A DNA stretch of 39,011 nt from assembly GCA_903884535.1 (NCBI GenBank), contig CAISEZ010000109.1:1-39011 (forward strand). Reading direction: 5' to 3'. Positions 31,584 to 39,011 of the stretch are shown here, piece by piece (within the stretch, counting starts at the first letter, position 1; each line of letters starts with the position of its first letter). The stretch is from an uncultured Verrucomicrobia subdivision 3 bacterium. GTDB lineage: Bacteria > Verrucomicrobiota > Verrucomicrobiia > Limisphaerales > UBA11358. The position numbers and the translations under genes were made by a program. The notes beneath the pieces are model-generated. The model did not search any database. It saw only the letters and a list, made by a program, of their open reading frames with translations, and was not told the DNA's origin.

Positions 31584-32510
31584 ATGGGCGCGAGCGAATT
31601 CGCCATTGACGTGCGCGGTGTCACGAAAAAATTCGGCGCGCGCACGGTCGTCAACGACATCGCCATGCAGGTGCGGCCCGGCGAGATCTACGGTTTCCTC
31701 GGCCCGAACGGCAGTGGCAAGACCACGTTTCTGCGGATGCTCTGCGGCCTGCTCACACCGGATGGTGGCGAGGGAAAATGTCTTGGTCTTGATTTTCGCA
31801 CCGCATCCAACGAGATCAAAAAGCGCGTTGGCTACATGACGCAGAAATTTTCGTTCTACGAGGATTTGACGATCGAGGAAAATCTGGATTTCATCGCGCG
31901 GCTTTACGAAGTGCCGCAGCGGAAGGCTGCCGTGGAAAAAAGTCTGGAAAGATTGGGTATGACACAGCGCCGCCAGCAGCTCGCCGGCACTTTGTCGGGC
32001 GGCTGGAAGCAGCGGCTCGCCCTCGCCGCGTGCCTGATTCACGAGCCGCAATTACTGCTGCTCGACGAGCCGACGGCCGGCGTGGACCCGAAGGCGCGGC
32101 GCGATTTTTGGGAGGAGATTCACAAATTGGCCGCGTCAGGATTGACGTTTCTCATCACCACGCATTACATGGACGAGGCGTCGCGGTGCCACCGGCTTGG
32201 CTACATCGCTTACGGAAATCTGCTCGCGCACGGCACGGTGGCGGAAGTCGTGCAGGCTGGTGGGCTGACGACGTGGGAAGTTTCCGGCGAAAATCTTGCG
32301 GCGCTCGCGGATAAAATCCGCGGCCTGCCCGGCGTGGAACAGGTTGTCGCGTTTGGAACGACTTTGCACGTTAGCGGCCGCGACGCGGAAAAACTGCGCG
32401 CCAGTGTCGCGCCGTTTCTGACGAACGCACATCGCTGGACGAAAATTGAATCCGGCTTGGAAGACGTGTTCATCAGCCTGTTGGAAACCGCGAAGGATAA
32501 TTTCTCGTGA
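31584..32510 (+). CDS. ABC transporter ATP-binding protein (efflux type)
   Basis: 308 residues. One nucleotide-binding domain: Walker A GPNGSGKTT, Q-loop MTQKFSFYEDLTIEENL, signature LSGGWKQRLALA, Walker B LLLLDEPTAGVDP, and the switch His in LITTHYMDEA. The C-terminal ~80 residues form the extra domain seen in drug-exporter ATPases of the YhiH/CcmA group. It powers the ABC-2 permease encoded next. The LSGGWKQ signature and TQKFSFYEDLT match YbhF-type ATPases, but there is only one such domain here, not two in tandem. The ATG at 31584 immediately follows the hlyD stop. Confidence 0.94.
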   Translation: MGASEFAIDVRGVTKKFGARTVVNDIAMQVRPGEIYGFLGPNGSGKTTFLRMLCGLLTPDGGEGKCLGLDFRTASNEIKKRVGYMTQKFSFYEDLTIEENLDFIARLYEVPQRKAAVEKSLERLGMTQRRQQLAGTLSGGWKQRLALAACLIHEPQLLLLDEPTAGVDPKARRDFWEEIHKLAASGLTFLITTHYMDEASRCHRLGYIAYGNLLAHGTVAEVVQAGGLTTWEVSGENLAALADKIRGLPGVEQVVAFGTTLHVSGRDAEKLRASVAPFLTNAHRWTKIESGLEDVFISLLETAKDNFS

Positions 32511-32526
32511 AACTTACAAAACAACT

Positions 32527-32586
32527 GGTAGGGCAAAGCTGTGGCTTTGCCTGGTCATTCAGGCGGCGCGGCAGCGCCGCCCTACC
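32527..32586. repeat. GGTAGGGC-type double-hairpin repeat inside the ABC operon
   Basis: The ends GGTAGGG (32527-32533) and CCCTACC (32580-32586) pair. Inside are two perfect hairpins: GGCAAAGC-tgtg-GCTTTGCC (32532-32551) and GGCGGCG-cggcag-CGCCGCC (32562-32581). It sits between the ATPase stop and the ribosome-binding site of the permease gene. This looks like a REP- or MITE-like non-coding element. Confidence 0.85.
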
Positions 32587-32604
32587 GGAAATGGAGAGGC
32601 TTTC

Positions 32605-33735
32605 GTGAGCTTCAACCTCCAGCGATTTTGGGCCGTCGTCCTGAAGGAATTCATCCAGATGCGGCGCGATCGGTTGACCTTCGGGATGATGGTCGGCATC
32701 CCGATGGTGCAGCTCATCCTGTTCGGCTACGCCATCAACTCAAATCCGAAGCACCTGCCGACGGCGATTTATGCGGCGGATAATAGCCCATTTTCTCGCA
32801 CCATCGTCTGGGCGCTGCGCAACAGCAGTTATTTTGACCTCACGCGCGAGGCGCACAGCGCGGCGGAGATCCAAAACTGGTTGGCCGAAGGCACAGTGCA
32901 ATTCGCCGTGACCGTGCCGGTGGATTTCTCGCGAAAACTTTTGCGCGGCGAAAAACCGGATTTGTTGCTGGAAGCCGACGCCACCGATCCATCCGCCGTC
33001 GGGTTTGCGCAGGCAGCGGTGAGCCAGTTGGCGACAACCGTCATCAACCGCGACCTGACCGGGCCGTTGACGCGGTTGCGCGCGTCGGCACCGCCGTTCA
33101 ACCTCGTCTCGCACCAGCATTACAATCCCGAAAGCATCAGCCAATACAACATCGTGCCCGGCCTCATCGGCGTGATGCTCACCATGACCATGATCATTAT
33201 CACCGGCCTGGCCATCACGCGCGAACGCGAGCGCGGCACGATGGAAAATCTTTTGTCCACGCCGGTGCATCCGGGCGAAGTCATCATCGGCAAAATTGTG
33301 CCCTACATCATGGTCGGCTATGTGCAGATGACGCTGGTGCTGCTGGCGGCGAAATTTTTATTCGACGTGCCGTTCATCGGCAGCGTGCCGCTGCTGGTGG
33401 CGCTGACGTTTTTGTTCATCGTGGCGAATCTAGCGGTGGGCATCACGTTTTCGACCATTGCCAAAAACCAGTTACAGGCGGTGCAGATGGCGTTTTTCTT
33501 TTTCCTGCCGTCGCTGCTGCTGTCCGGCTACATGTTTCCGTTTCGCGGAATGCCGGGCTGGGCGCAGGATTTTGGTGAATGCCTGCCGCTGACGCATTTT
33601 CTCCGCATCGTGCGCGGCATTTTGCTCAAGGGAAATGGAATTGCGGAATGTGCGCCGGATTTGTGGCCGATTGCGCTGTTCGTAACCGTGATGCTGGCCA
33701 TCGGCATCAAGCGCTACCGGCAGACGTTGGATTGA
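32605..33735 (+). CDS. ABC-2 type transporter permease
   Basis: 376 residues from GTG 32605, fixed by a strong ribosome-binding site, GGAGAGG, at 32594-32600. Upstream frame to 32446 is read-through of the repeat. The protein opens RFWAVVLKEFIQMRRDRLTFGMM with the first helix. A large external loop follows (about 45-190, including LLLEADATDPSAVG), then five helices, with the conserved ERERGTMENLLSTPVHPGEVIIGKIVPY segment typical of YhhJ/YbhR permeases. It ends with the PLTHFLRIVRGILLKG motif. With a single permease gene, the transporter should be a homodimer. The substrate may be a drug, lipid or envelope component; sequence cannot tell. Confidence 0.93.
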   Translation: MSFNLQRFWAVVLKEFIQMRRDRLTFGMMVGIPMVQLILFGYAINSNPKHLPTAIYAADNSPFSRTIVWALRNSSYFDLTREAHSAAEIQNWLAEGTVQFAVTVPVDFSRKLLRGEKPDLLLEADATDPSAVGFAQAAVSQLATTVINRDLTGPLTRLRASAPPFNLVSHQHYNPESISQYNIVPGLIGVMLTMTMIIITGLAITRERERGTMENLLSTPVHPGEVIIGKIVPYIMVGYVQMTLVLLAAKFLFDVPFIGSVPLLVALTFLFIVANLAVGITFSTIAKNQLQAVQMAFFFFLPSLLLSGYMFPFRGMPGWAQDFGECLPLTHFLRIVRGILLKGNGIAECAPDLWPIALFVTVMLAIGIKRYRQTLD

Positions 33736-33738
33736 AAA

Positions 33739-34170
33739 CTATTTTCCGCCGGTTTGCGGCCGGATCAATTTAATCACCGCCGCGTGCGCGAATACCACAT
33801 CCGGCGAGCGTTGCATCGCCTCGTCGTAATGGCGCGAAAAACCTTCGCCGCCCTCGGTGGCCACCAGGAGAACACGGATCTGGGCCACAATCGCGTCCGC
33901 ACCGGCGGCGGTCAGCGGCTCTTTCGCATCCAGTATTTCATCCAGCGCGGTGATGAGTTTGGTCATCGGGGCCAGCCAGGCAAACCACGGATCGTTCGTC
34001 AGCAGTTGCAGGAATTGATACGGCGAGTTAATTTTGCCGAATGTGGTTTCATAGCTGGCGCGCTCGGATTCCAGCAGGACTTTGTGCAGCGCGAGCAAGG
34101 CCTCGCGGAGCGTTATCAAGCGCGGGCGCAGTCCGGCGGGTTCCGGTGCCGTGAGGTTTTTATTGTCCAT
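33739..34170 (-). CDS. Small helical protein of unknown function
   Basis: 143 residues from ATG 34170. No membrane segment or signal is seen. It is predicted all-helical: ITLREALLALHKVLLESERASYE, PYQFLQLLTNDPWFAWLAPMTKLITALDEILD, then AAGADAIVAQIRVLLVATEGGEGFSRHYDEAMQRSPDVVFAHAAVIKL. It looks soluble and cytoplasmic. The even helix content and the conserved-looking PWFAWLAP block suggest a real, widespread protein, but no function is recognised. It is convergent with the permease gene (3 bp between stops) and divergent from opgG. A longer frame to 34239 lacks support. Confidence 0.75.
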   Translation of the reverse strand: MDNKNLTAPEPAGLRPRLITLREALLALHKVLLESERASYETTFGKINSPYQFLQLLTNDPWFAWLAPMTKLITALDEILDAKEPLTAAGADAIVAQIRVLLVATEGGEGFSRHYDEAMQRSPDVVFAHAAVIKLIRPQTGGK

Positions 34171-34314
34171 GCGGCATTTTACAATCTCAACGCCGGGGGC
34201 GCGACATAATCTTATGGCCACCGGCGCGAGCCGGATCATTGGCGGCTGCCACGAATGGGCCGCGTTTCCGGCGGAACTTGCAAATTGGCCGGTTTTCGGT
34301 TCTCCTTAATCAAG

Positions 34315-35883
34315 ATGTGGCAAACCTTTAGGCGGTTAATTTTCATTGGAAGTCTGTCGGTTGCGTCGGTCTGCGCGGCCTCGGAGTCCGCCGAGGTGAA
34401 TCTTGACTACGTCGCGCAACGCGCCTTGGAGCGTGCCCAGACTCCGTTCCGCTCGCCCCGCGCCGATCTCCCGAAAGTGCTCCGCCAGGACAATCTCGAC
34501 TACGACAAATACCGCGAAATCCGTTTCCGCCGCGACCGCGCGCTGTGGTCGTCCGGCAACGAGCCGTTCCGGGTGGAGTTTTTTCATCCCGGCTATTTGT
34601 ATCAGGAGCCGGTGCATGTGAACGAATTCACGCTGACGCACACGCAGCCCATCCGCTTCGTGCAGGACTTTTTTGACTACGGCAAGCTGAACATCGCCAA
34701 TCAAATTCCCGTCAACACCGGATACGCCGGCTTCCGCCTGCTGTATGCGCTGAACAAAACCAATCAAATGGACGAGCTTGGCGCGTTTCTGGGCGCGAGT
34801 TATTTCCGGCTGCTGGGAAAAAATCTGCGTTACGGCGAATCTGCGCGCGGCCTGGCGCTGGATTCCGGCGAGGGCGACCGGGGCGAGGAATTTCCCATCT
34901 TCACCGACTGGTGGCTCGGCAAGCCGCACCACGACGACAACGAACTGCGGCTTTATGCCATTCTCGACAGCGTGAGCTGCGTCGGCGCGTATGAATTTTT
35001 TATCCGGCCCGGCGACACGACCACCGCCAGCATTCAGGCCGTTTTATATTTTCGCGAACCGGCGAAAGTGCTCGCCGCCGACAAAAACCGGAAGCCGTCC
35101 AAGACGATTGGCCTCGCGCCGCTGACCAGCATGTTCTGGTTTGGCAAGGACACCGAGCGCAAGTTTGACGATTACCGCACGGAGGTTCACGACAGCGACG
35201 GCTTGCTCGTCCACATGGGCAACGGCGAAATTTTCTGGCGGCCGCTCGACAATCCGCCCGCCACGCGCCACCAGGTTTTCTCCGCGCCGAACATCAAGGG
35301 CTTCGGCCTGCTCCAGCGCGAACGGAATTTCGCCGCGTATCAGGACACGTTCAATCTTTACCATCAGGTGCCGAGCGTGTGGGTGGAGCCACAAGGCAAC
35401 TGGGGCGAAGGCGATTTGCACCTGGTCGAATTAAGCACCGCCTACGAAGGCCTTGATAACATTGTCGCTTTTTGGGATCCGAAAAACAAACCCGCGCCGC
35501 TCCAGCCGTTCCGCTTCGGCTACACGCTGCACTGGGAAGGCGGCGACGCGGATTTGAAGCGCTCCGAAAATCGTGTCGTCTCCACGCGCATCGGGCCGGA
35601 CGCACAGTTTCCCGGCGCGCGGCAGTTCGTGATTGATTTTGACGGCCCGCAGCTCGACGCCATTTCCGAAAGCAAACCGCCGTCAGCCATTTCCAATTGC
35701 AGCGGCGGCGCGCGCATCGTGGACAGCTTCGTCACGCGCAACGAATTTCTCGGCACCTGGCGCGTGATTTTGAAAATGATGCCAACCGCCGGCAGCCACG
35801 AGGCGGTGGATTTGCGCTGCACTTTGCAGCAGGGCACCAATGCCGTTAGTGAAACGTGGACGTATCAATGGAGTCCGCCGTGA
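34315..35883 (+). CDS. opgG: Periplasmic glucan biosynthesis protein OpgG (MdoG)
   Basis: 522 residues from ATG 34315; the signal peptide is FRRLIFIGSLSVASVCAASES. OpgG/MdoG family features are clear: an N-terminal beta-sandwich beginning VAQRALERAQTPFRSPRADLP, FRVEFFHPGYLY, ARGLALDSGE-like block as SARGLALDSGEGDRGEEFPIF, LYAILDSVSCVGAYEFFIRPG, APLTSMFWFG, WRPLDNPP and GFGLLQRERNFAAYQD. The C-terminal Ig-like domain follows from about residue 410. In proteobacteria OpgG acts in the periplasm on the beta-glucan backbone made by OpgH. An unrelated small membrane-protein gene, then opgH, follow in tight linkage. Confidence 0.95.
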   Translation: MWQTFRRLIFIGSLSVASVCAASESAEVNLDYVAQRALERAQTPFRSPRADLPKVLRQDNLDYDKYREIRFRRDRALWSSGNEPFRVEFFHPGYLYQEPVHVNEFTLTHTQPIRFVQDFFDYGKLNIANQIPVNTGYAGFRLLYALNKTNQMDELGAFLGASYFRLLGKNLRYGESARGLALDSGEGDRGEEFPIFTDWWLGKPHHDDNELRLYAILDSVSCVGAYEFFIRPGDTTTASIQAVLYFREPAKVLAADKNRKPSKTIGLAPLTSMFWFGKDTERKFDDYRTEVHDSDGLLVHMGNGEIFWRPLDNPPATRHQVFSAPNIKGFGLLQRERNFAAYQDTFNLYHQVPSVWVEPQGNWGEGDLHLVELSTAYEGLDNIVAFWDPKNKPAPLQPFRFGYTLHWEGGDADLKRSENRVVSTRIGPDAQFPGARQFVIDFDGPQLDAISESKPPSAISNCSGGARIVDSFVTRNEFLGTWRVILKMMPTAGSHEAVDLRCTLQQGTNAVSETWTYQWSPP

Positions 35884-36518
35884 ACAGTCAGCCGAACATC
35901 GCCGGCGAAATCGCCGGCCGTTCGCTGGAAGAATGGAATGCGGCCTACGTGAAAGTGGAAAATTATTTTCACGCGCTGCGCATCCGCAACAAGCCGCTGC
36001 TCGGCCGGCTCGTGCTGCGCGTGCTAGAGCGCGCCCAGTTGCGCGCGCCCGCCGAATCGCAGCGCAGCGCCACCGAAATCGCCGCCGAGGAAATGGACCG
36101 GCTGGTGACCGGTTGGTTCGCCGAAGTGCTGCAACTCTCGCCTGCCAACGCCGACCAGATGCTTTCCACGCGCGGCCGGCTGGCGTTGCTGCTCGCCGAC
36201 ATGCCCGGCAAATGGCAGGAACAATTTCTGCGTCCGGGTCCGTGGCCAGAGGAATTCGTCGAGGCCATGCGCGAAACATTTTTTCGCGCCGGCCCGGATT
36301 TCCAGTTGTCCAAAATGGTGCCGCGCCCGCTCGACCTCGGCCCGCTCACCACGCTGTCGAATCTCGGCAAGCTGCCTTACGTCCGCATGATTTCAGCGTG
36401 GCTGCTCTATGGCGTGGCGCTGGTCTTGATTTTCTGGCTGACGCATCATTCGCTGGAAGATGTGCTGGACGAGGTGAAATCGTTGTTCGGTAAAATCTTT
36501 CCACAAGCCAACCATTGA
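35880..36518 (+). CDS. Small membrane protein encoded between opgG and opgH
   Basis: 212 residues from GTG 35880, overlapping the opgG stop as GTGA, with GGAG 6 nt upstream (ATG 35868 is the alternative). Not recognised. The first ~165 residues are soluble and mostly helical (EIAGRSLEEWNAAYVKVENYF, SQRSATEIAAEEMDRLVTGWFAEVLQ). One membrane helix (YVRMISAWLLYGVALVLIFWLTHH) and a short acidic/basic tail follow. No signal peptide, so the soluble part should face the cytoplasm. Its stop is 3 bp before the opgH ATG. The coupling suggests it acts with OpgH, perhaps binding or regulating the glucosyltransferase. Confidence 0.82.
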   Translation: MNSQPNIAGEIAGRSLEEWNAAYVKVENYFHALRIRNKPLLGRLVLRVLERAQLRAPAESQRSATEIAAEEMDRLVTGWFAEVLQLSPANADQMLSTRGRLALLLADMPGKWQEQFLRPGPWPEEFVEAMRETFFRAGPDFQLSKMVPRPLDLGPLTTLSNLGKLPYVRMISAWLLYGVALVLIFWLTHHSLEDVLDEVKSLFGKIFPQANH

Positions 36519-36521
36519 ACC

Positions 36522-38672
36522 ATGGCTGACGCCCCGACCATTTCCGTGACCCCGCTGCCCCGCGCCCGGCGCGGCTGGCGCTTGTTTCTGTTTTATTCGT
36601 CCGCCGTCTTGCTCACGGGTGCGGTCTCGATGTTGTTTGCCGATTTGCTCTGGCGCACCGGCTGGTCCGCGTCGCGCACGGTGCTGCTGTCGCTGTTTGT
36701 CATTTTATTTTTGCTGACGGCGATTGGCTGCATGCACGGCGTCTATGGATTTTTCATCCGCATTTTCGGGACGCAGCGCCGCATTACCGCGCTGAAGGAT
36801 TACAAGAATCAAAAAATTGACGGCGTCAGCACGGCGATTGTCTTTCCGGTTTATAACGAAGATCCGGTCCGCGTGTTCGAGGGCTTGCGCGCCACTTACG
36901 AATCGCTCGAACGCACCGGCCAGCTTGACCGTTTCGATTTTTTCATCCTGAGCGACTCGACCAATCCCGACCGCTGGGTGGAGGAGGAACGCCGCTGGTC
37001 CGACCTCGTGCGCGAACTGGATGCGCTCGGCAAAATTTATTATCGCCGCCGGCTCTTCAACGAGGAACGCAAGAGCGGCAACATCCGCGATTTTCTCAAC
37101 ACCTGGGGCCGCCGCTACCGCTATTTCATCTGCTGCGACGCCGACAGCGTGATGCGCGGCGAAACGCTCGTGGACCTCGTCAAGTTGATGGAGGCCAGCC
37201 CGACCGTCGGCCTGATTCAAACCGTCCCCGCGCTGGTGAATGCGGAATCCCTATTCGGCCGCATCCAGCAGTTTGCTAACCGACTTTACGCGCCCGTTTT
37301 TATTTCCGGATTGAATTATTGGGCCCTCGACCTGGGCAATTATTGGGGCCACAACGCCATCATTCGCACGGAGCCGTTCATGCAGTATTGCGATTTGCCG
37401 CAACTGCCCGGTCGCAAGCCGTTCGGTGGACAAATTTTGTCGCACGATTTCGTCGAAGCCGCGCTGATGCTGCGCGAAAACTGGGAAGTCTGGCTCGCCT
37501 ACGATCTCGAAGGCAGCTACGAGGAAGCCCCGCAGGCGCTCATTGAAAACGCCCAGCGCGAACGCCGCTGGTGCCAGGGCAATTTGCAGCACGGCCTCGT
37601 CCTCTTCGCCAAAGGCCTGCGCGGTGTCAGCCGCATGCACCTCATCCTCGGCATTTTTGGCTACGTCGCCAGTCCGCTTTGGCTGGCATTCATGCTCACG
37701 TTCAACTGGATTTATTGGTATCAGAAATACACCGGCCTCTCGGATATTCCCGTCGAATCTTTTAATCCGTATTTGAAAAACTGGAGCGGCACGCAACACG
37801 CGCTGCTGGTGTTCGTCATTTGCATGATCGTCATCATGCTGCCGAAATTTCTGTCGCTCGTTGACCTCGCGCGCGACTGGCCGCGCCGGAAGGAATTTGG
37901 CGGCCTCGCGCACGCCACCGTTGGCGTCATCGGCGAAACCATTTTCTCCACGTTGCACGCGCCGCTGCTCATGCTCTGGCACACGCGGTTCGTCATCACG
38001 AACATCGCCGGCATCAGCGTCGGCTGGACGACGCAGCGCCGCACCGCCGATGGCACGGACTGGCTTTACGCCATCCAGCGGCACTGGGGCCACACGCTCA
38101 TCGGCGCAGTCTGGGGCTGGTTCACCTGGGACCTTGACCCGACGTTGTTCTGGTGGTTCACGCCGGTGCTGGCGGGCATGGTGCTGTCCGTGCCGTTGAG
38201 CGTGCTCACCAGCCGCCGCAGTCTCGGCGCGCGGGCCAAGAGCCTGGGCCTGTTTTTGACACCCGAAGAAACGAAGCCGCCGATGGAAATCGTCTCGCTG
38301 CGGTCGCGGTTGAAAATCCACGAGTTGACCGAAAATGAAAACGCCCCGTGCCGCCCGCACGCCGGACTCGCCGAGGCCGTGCTGGATCCCTACGTCAACG
38401 CCGTGCATGTGATGCTCCTGCGCGAAAAACAATTGAATCCCGTTTACGCCGAGCAGTTCGCCCGGCTGGGCGCGGGCAGCGATGCGGTGCGGCTGCTCGG
38501 TGAAAAAATCCTGGCCGACGGCCCGGACAAATTAAAACCGTCCGAACGCGTCGCCGTGATGGCCGACCAGCGTGTGATGGTCTGGCTGCACCAGCAGGCC
38601 TGGCTGCGGCCCGAGGAAAAACTCGCGCCGTGGTGGAAGGCCATGATCCGCGAGTTCAGCCAGCGGGATTAA
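36522..38672 (+). CDS. opgH: Membrane glucosyltransferase OpgH (MdoH)
   Basis: 716 residues, shorter than the ~850 of E. coli MdoH. N-terminal helices (LFLFYSSAVLLTGAVSMLF, LLSLFVILFLLTAIGC) precede a GT2-family domain: IVFPVYNEDPVRVFEG, DFFILSDSTNPD, KSGNIRDFLNTWG, FICCDADSVMRG (DxD-like), LSHDFVEAALM and the QxxRW-like RERRWCQGN. Further helices and a C-terminal cytoplasmic tail follow. It polymerises glucose from UDP-glucose and moves the chain to the periplasm, where OpgG acts. It forms an operon with opgG and the intervening membrane-protein gene. Confidence 0.95.
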   Translation: MADAPTISVTPLPRARRGWRLFLFYSSAVLLTGAVSMLFADLLWRTGWSASRTVLLSLFVILFLLTAIGCMHGVYGFFIRIFGTQRRITALKDYKNQKIDGVSTAIVFPVYNEDPVRVFEGLRATYESLERTGQLDRFDFFILSDSTNPDRWVEEERRWSDLVRELDALGKIYYRRRLFNEERKSGNIRDFLNTWGRRYRYFICCDADSVMRGETLVDLVKLMEASPTVGLIQTVPALVNAESLFGRIQQFANRLYAPVFISGLNYWALDLGNYWGHNAIIRTEPFMQYCDLPQLPGRKPFGGQILSHDFVEAALMLRENWEVWLAYDLEGSYEEAPQALIENAQRERRWCQGNLQHGLVLFAKGLRGVSRMHLILGIFGYVASPLWLAFMLTFNWIYWYQKYTGLSDIPVESFNPYLKNWSGTQHALLVFVICMIVIMLPKFLSLVDLARDWPRRKEFGGLAHATVGVIGETIFSTLHAPLLMLWHTRFVITNIAGISVGWTTQRRTADGTDWLYAIQRHWGHTLIGAVWGWFTWDLDPTLFWWFTPVLAGMVLSVPLSVLTSRRSLGARAKSLGLFLTPEETKPPMEIVSLRSRLKIHELTENENAPCRPHAGLAEAVLDPYVNAVHVMLLREKQLNPVYAEQFARLGAGSDAVRLLGEKILADGPDKLKPSERVAVMADQRVMVWLHQQAWLRPEEKLAPWWKAMIREFSQRD

Positions 38673-38761
38673 CTTTTAAAAATTGCAGTTGCGAACGGAA
38701 GGCTTCGCAGCCTATCAACGTATTAGGCAGCAAAGTCATAGAGTAGTCACATGAATAAACT

Positions 38762-39010
38762 CTAATATACCGAAGACTTCACAATATCTAAAATCTTCTT
38801 CCGACTAATTTTTAATGTCTTCAACGAAGACGTTGCTACATCAAGAGACTCTTTGGAGCCTGTCTCTATCTCAATCCTGACCACAATGTTTGACTCGACT
38901 TGAACCCAACAAGAATAAAAATACTGGTCATTGCTGGCAAAAAATGTAGATGCGCTGACAGAAACATACCCTGCTGTTTTGCCGACTGTCGTGGGTGGTA
39001 GATTTGTGAA
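38762..39010 (-). CDS. C-terminal part of an unknown protein (5' end outside the window)
   Basis: An open minus-strand frame of 82 codons runs from the right edge to a TAG at 38764-38762. It reads TAGYVSVSASTFFASNDQYF, SCWVQVESNIVVRIEIETG and ESLDVATSSLKTLKISRKKI. The mix of beta-strand-like and helical stretches and absence of stops support a real gene, convergent with opgH. The base composition looks more AT-rich than opgH. No family is recognised, and the start lies outside the window. Confidence 0.6.
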   Translation of the reverse strand, partial: FTNLPPTTVGKTAGYVSVSASTFFASNDQYFYSCWVQVESNIVVRIEIETGSKESLDVATSSLKTLKISRKKILDIVKSSVY

Positions 39011-39011
39011 G

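Noticed and set aside
32446-32604. N-terminal extension of the ABC permease
   Set aside because: It reads through the ATPase 3' end and the hairpin repeat; a strong ribosome-binding site marks GTG 32605.
37251-38432. Long minus-strand open frame (about 393 residues) opposite opgH
   Set aside because: It lies wholly within opgH, has shadow-like Arg/Gln/His composition and no recognisable motif.

Overview
The window looks like chromosome from a Verrucomicrobiota bacterium, most likely the Pedosphaera/Limisphaera side of the phylum. This is inferred from four things: a VPDSG-type C-terminal sorting signal at the left edge, PEP-CTERM/exosortase regulators (PrsK, PrsR), a short pseudopilin with the C-terminal CPAGGTY block common in this phylum, and a secreted protein ending in the verrucomicrobial ATNL...FFRLR module. 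No phage, plasmid, complete IS element or CRISPR array was seen. The one RNA gene is a tRNA with anticodon CAT.

Layout. 1-2.4 kb: tail of a VPDGG-CTERM surface protein, a strong terminator, then the histidine kinase prsK. 2.4-4.3 kb: an APS kinase (cysC) convergent with an unusual sulfotransferase that carries a C-terminal membrane module. 4.5-6.8 kb: a pseudopilin and a NarL-type kinase/regulator pair. 7.2-10.7 kb: a membrane-anchored protein with an NlpC/P60-like tail, the sigma-54 activator prsR, and a Wza-like lipoprotein. 10.7-11.4 kb: 5'-truncated lysR and mobA remnants joined head to head beside the tRNA. 11.4-21.5 kb: mostly housekeeping genes (DNA glycosylase, clpP, NUDIX, phosphatase, ksgA, aminotransferase, queE, thiD, GNAT, polX) plus a secreted subtilase-like protein. 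21.5-26.5 kb: an exopolysaccharide operon (outer-membrane barrel, Wzz/BY-kinase, Wza-like lipoprotein, FHA protein). 26.5-29.2 kb: purH and two small anchored unknowns. 29.3-33.7 kb: TolC, HlyD, ABC ATPase and ABC-2 permease, divergent around a palindrome. 33.7-38.7 kb: a small unknown, then opgG, a small membrane-protein gene and opgH. The right edge holds the 3' end of a further gene.

How it fits together. PrsK and PrsR are the known two-component pair of exosortase/exopolysaccharide loci, here 6 kb apart. A plausible target is the export operon at 21.7-26.5 kb, which has a -24/-12-like site upstream. The cysC/sulfotransferase pair next to prsK suggests that a surface polymer or exported protein is sulfated. 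OpgG/OpgH would make a periplasmic glucan.

The most unusual points are: a sulfotransferase fused to the same membrane module that serves as sensor in the nearby NarL-type kinase; a degenerate, tail-anchored FHA protein in an exopolysaccharide operon; an extra membrane-protein gene between opgG and opgH; dispersed inverted repeats that supply gene 3' ends; short in-frame Lys/Phe/Asn-rich insertions in three conserved enzymes; and a lysR/mobA deletion scar. All function calls come from reading motifs by eye; no database search was possible.
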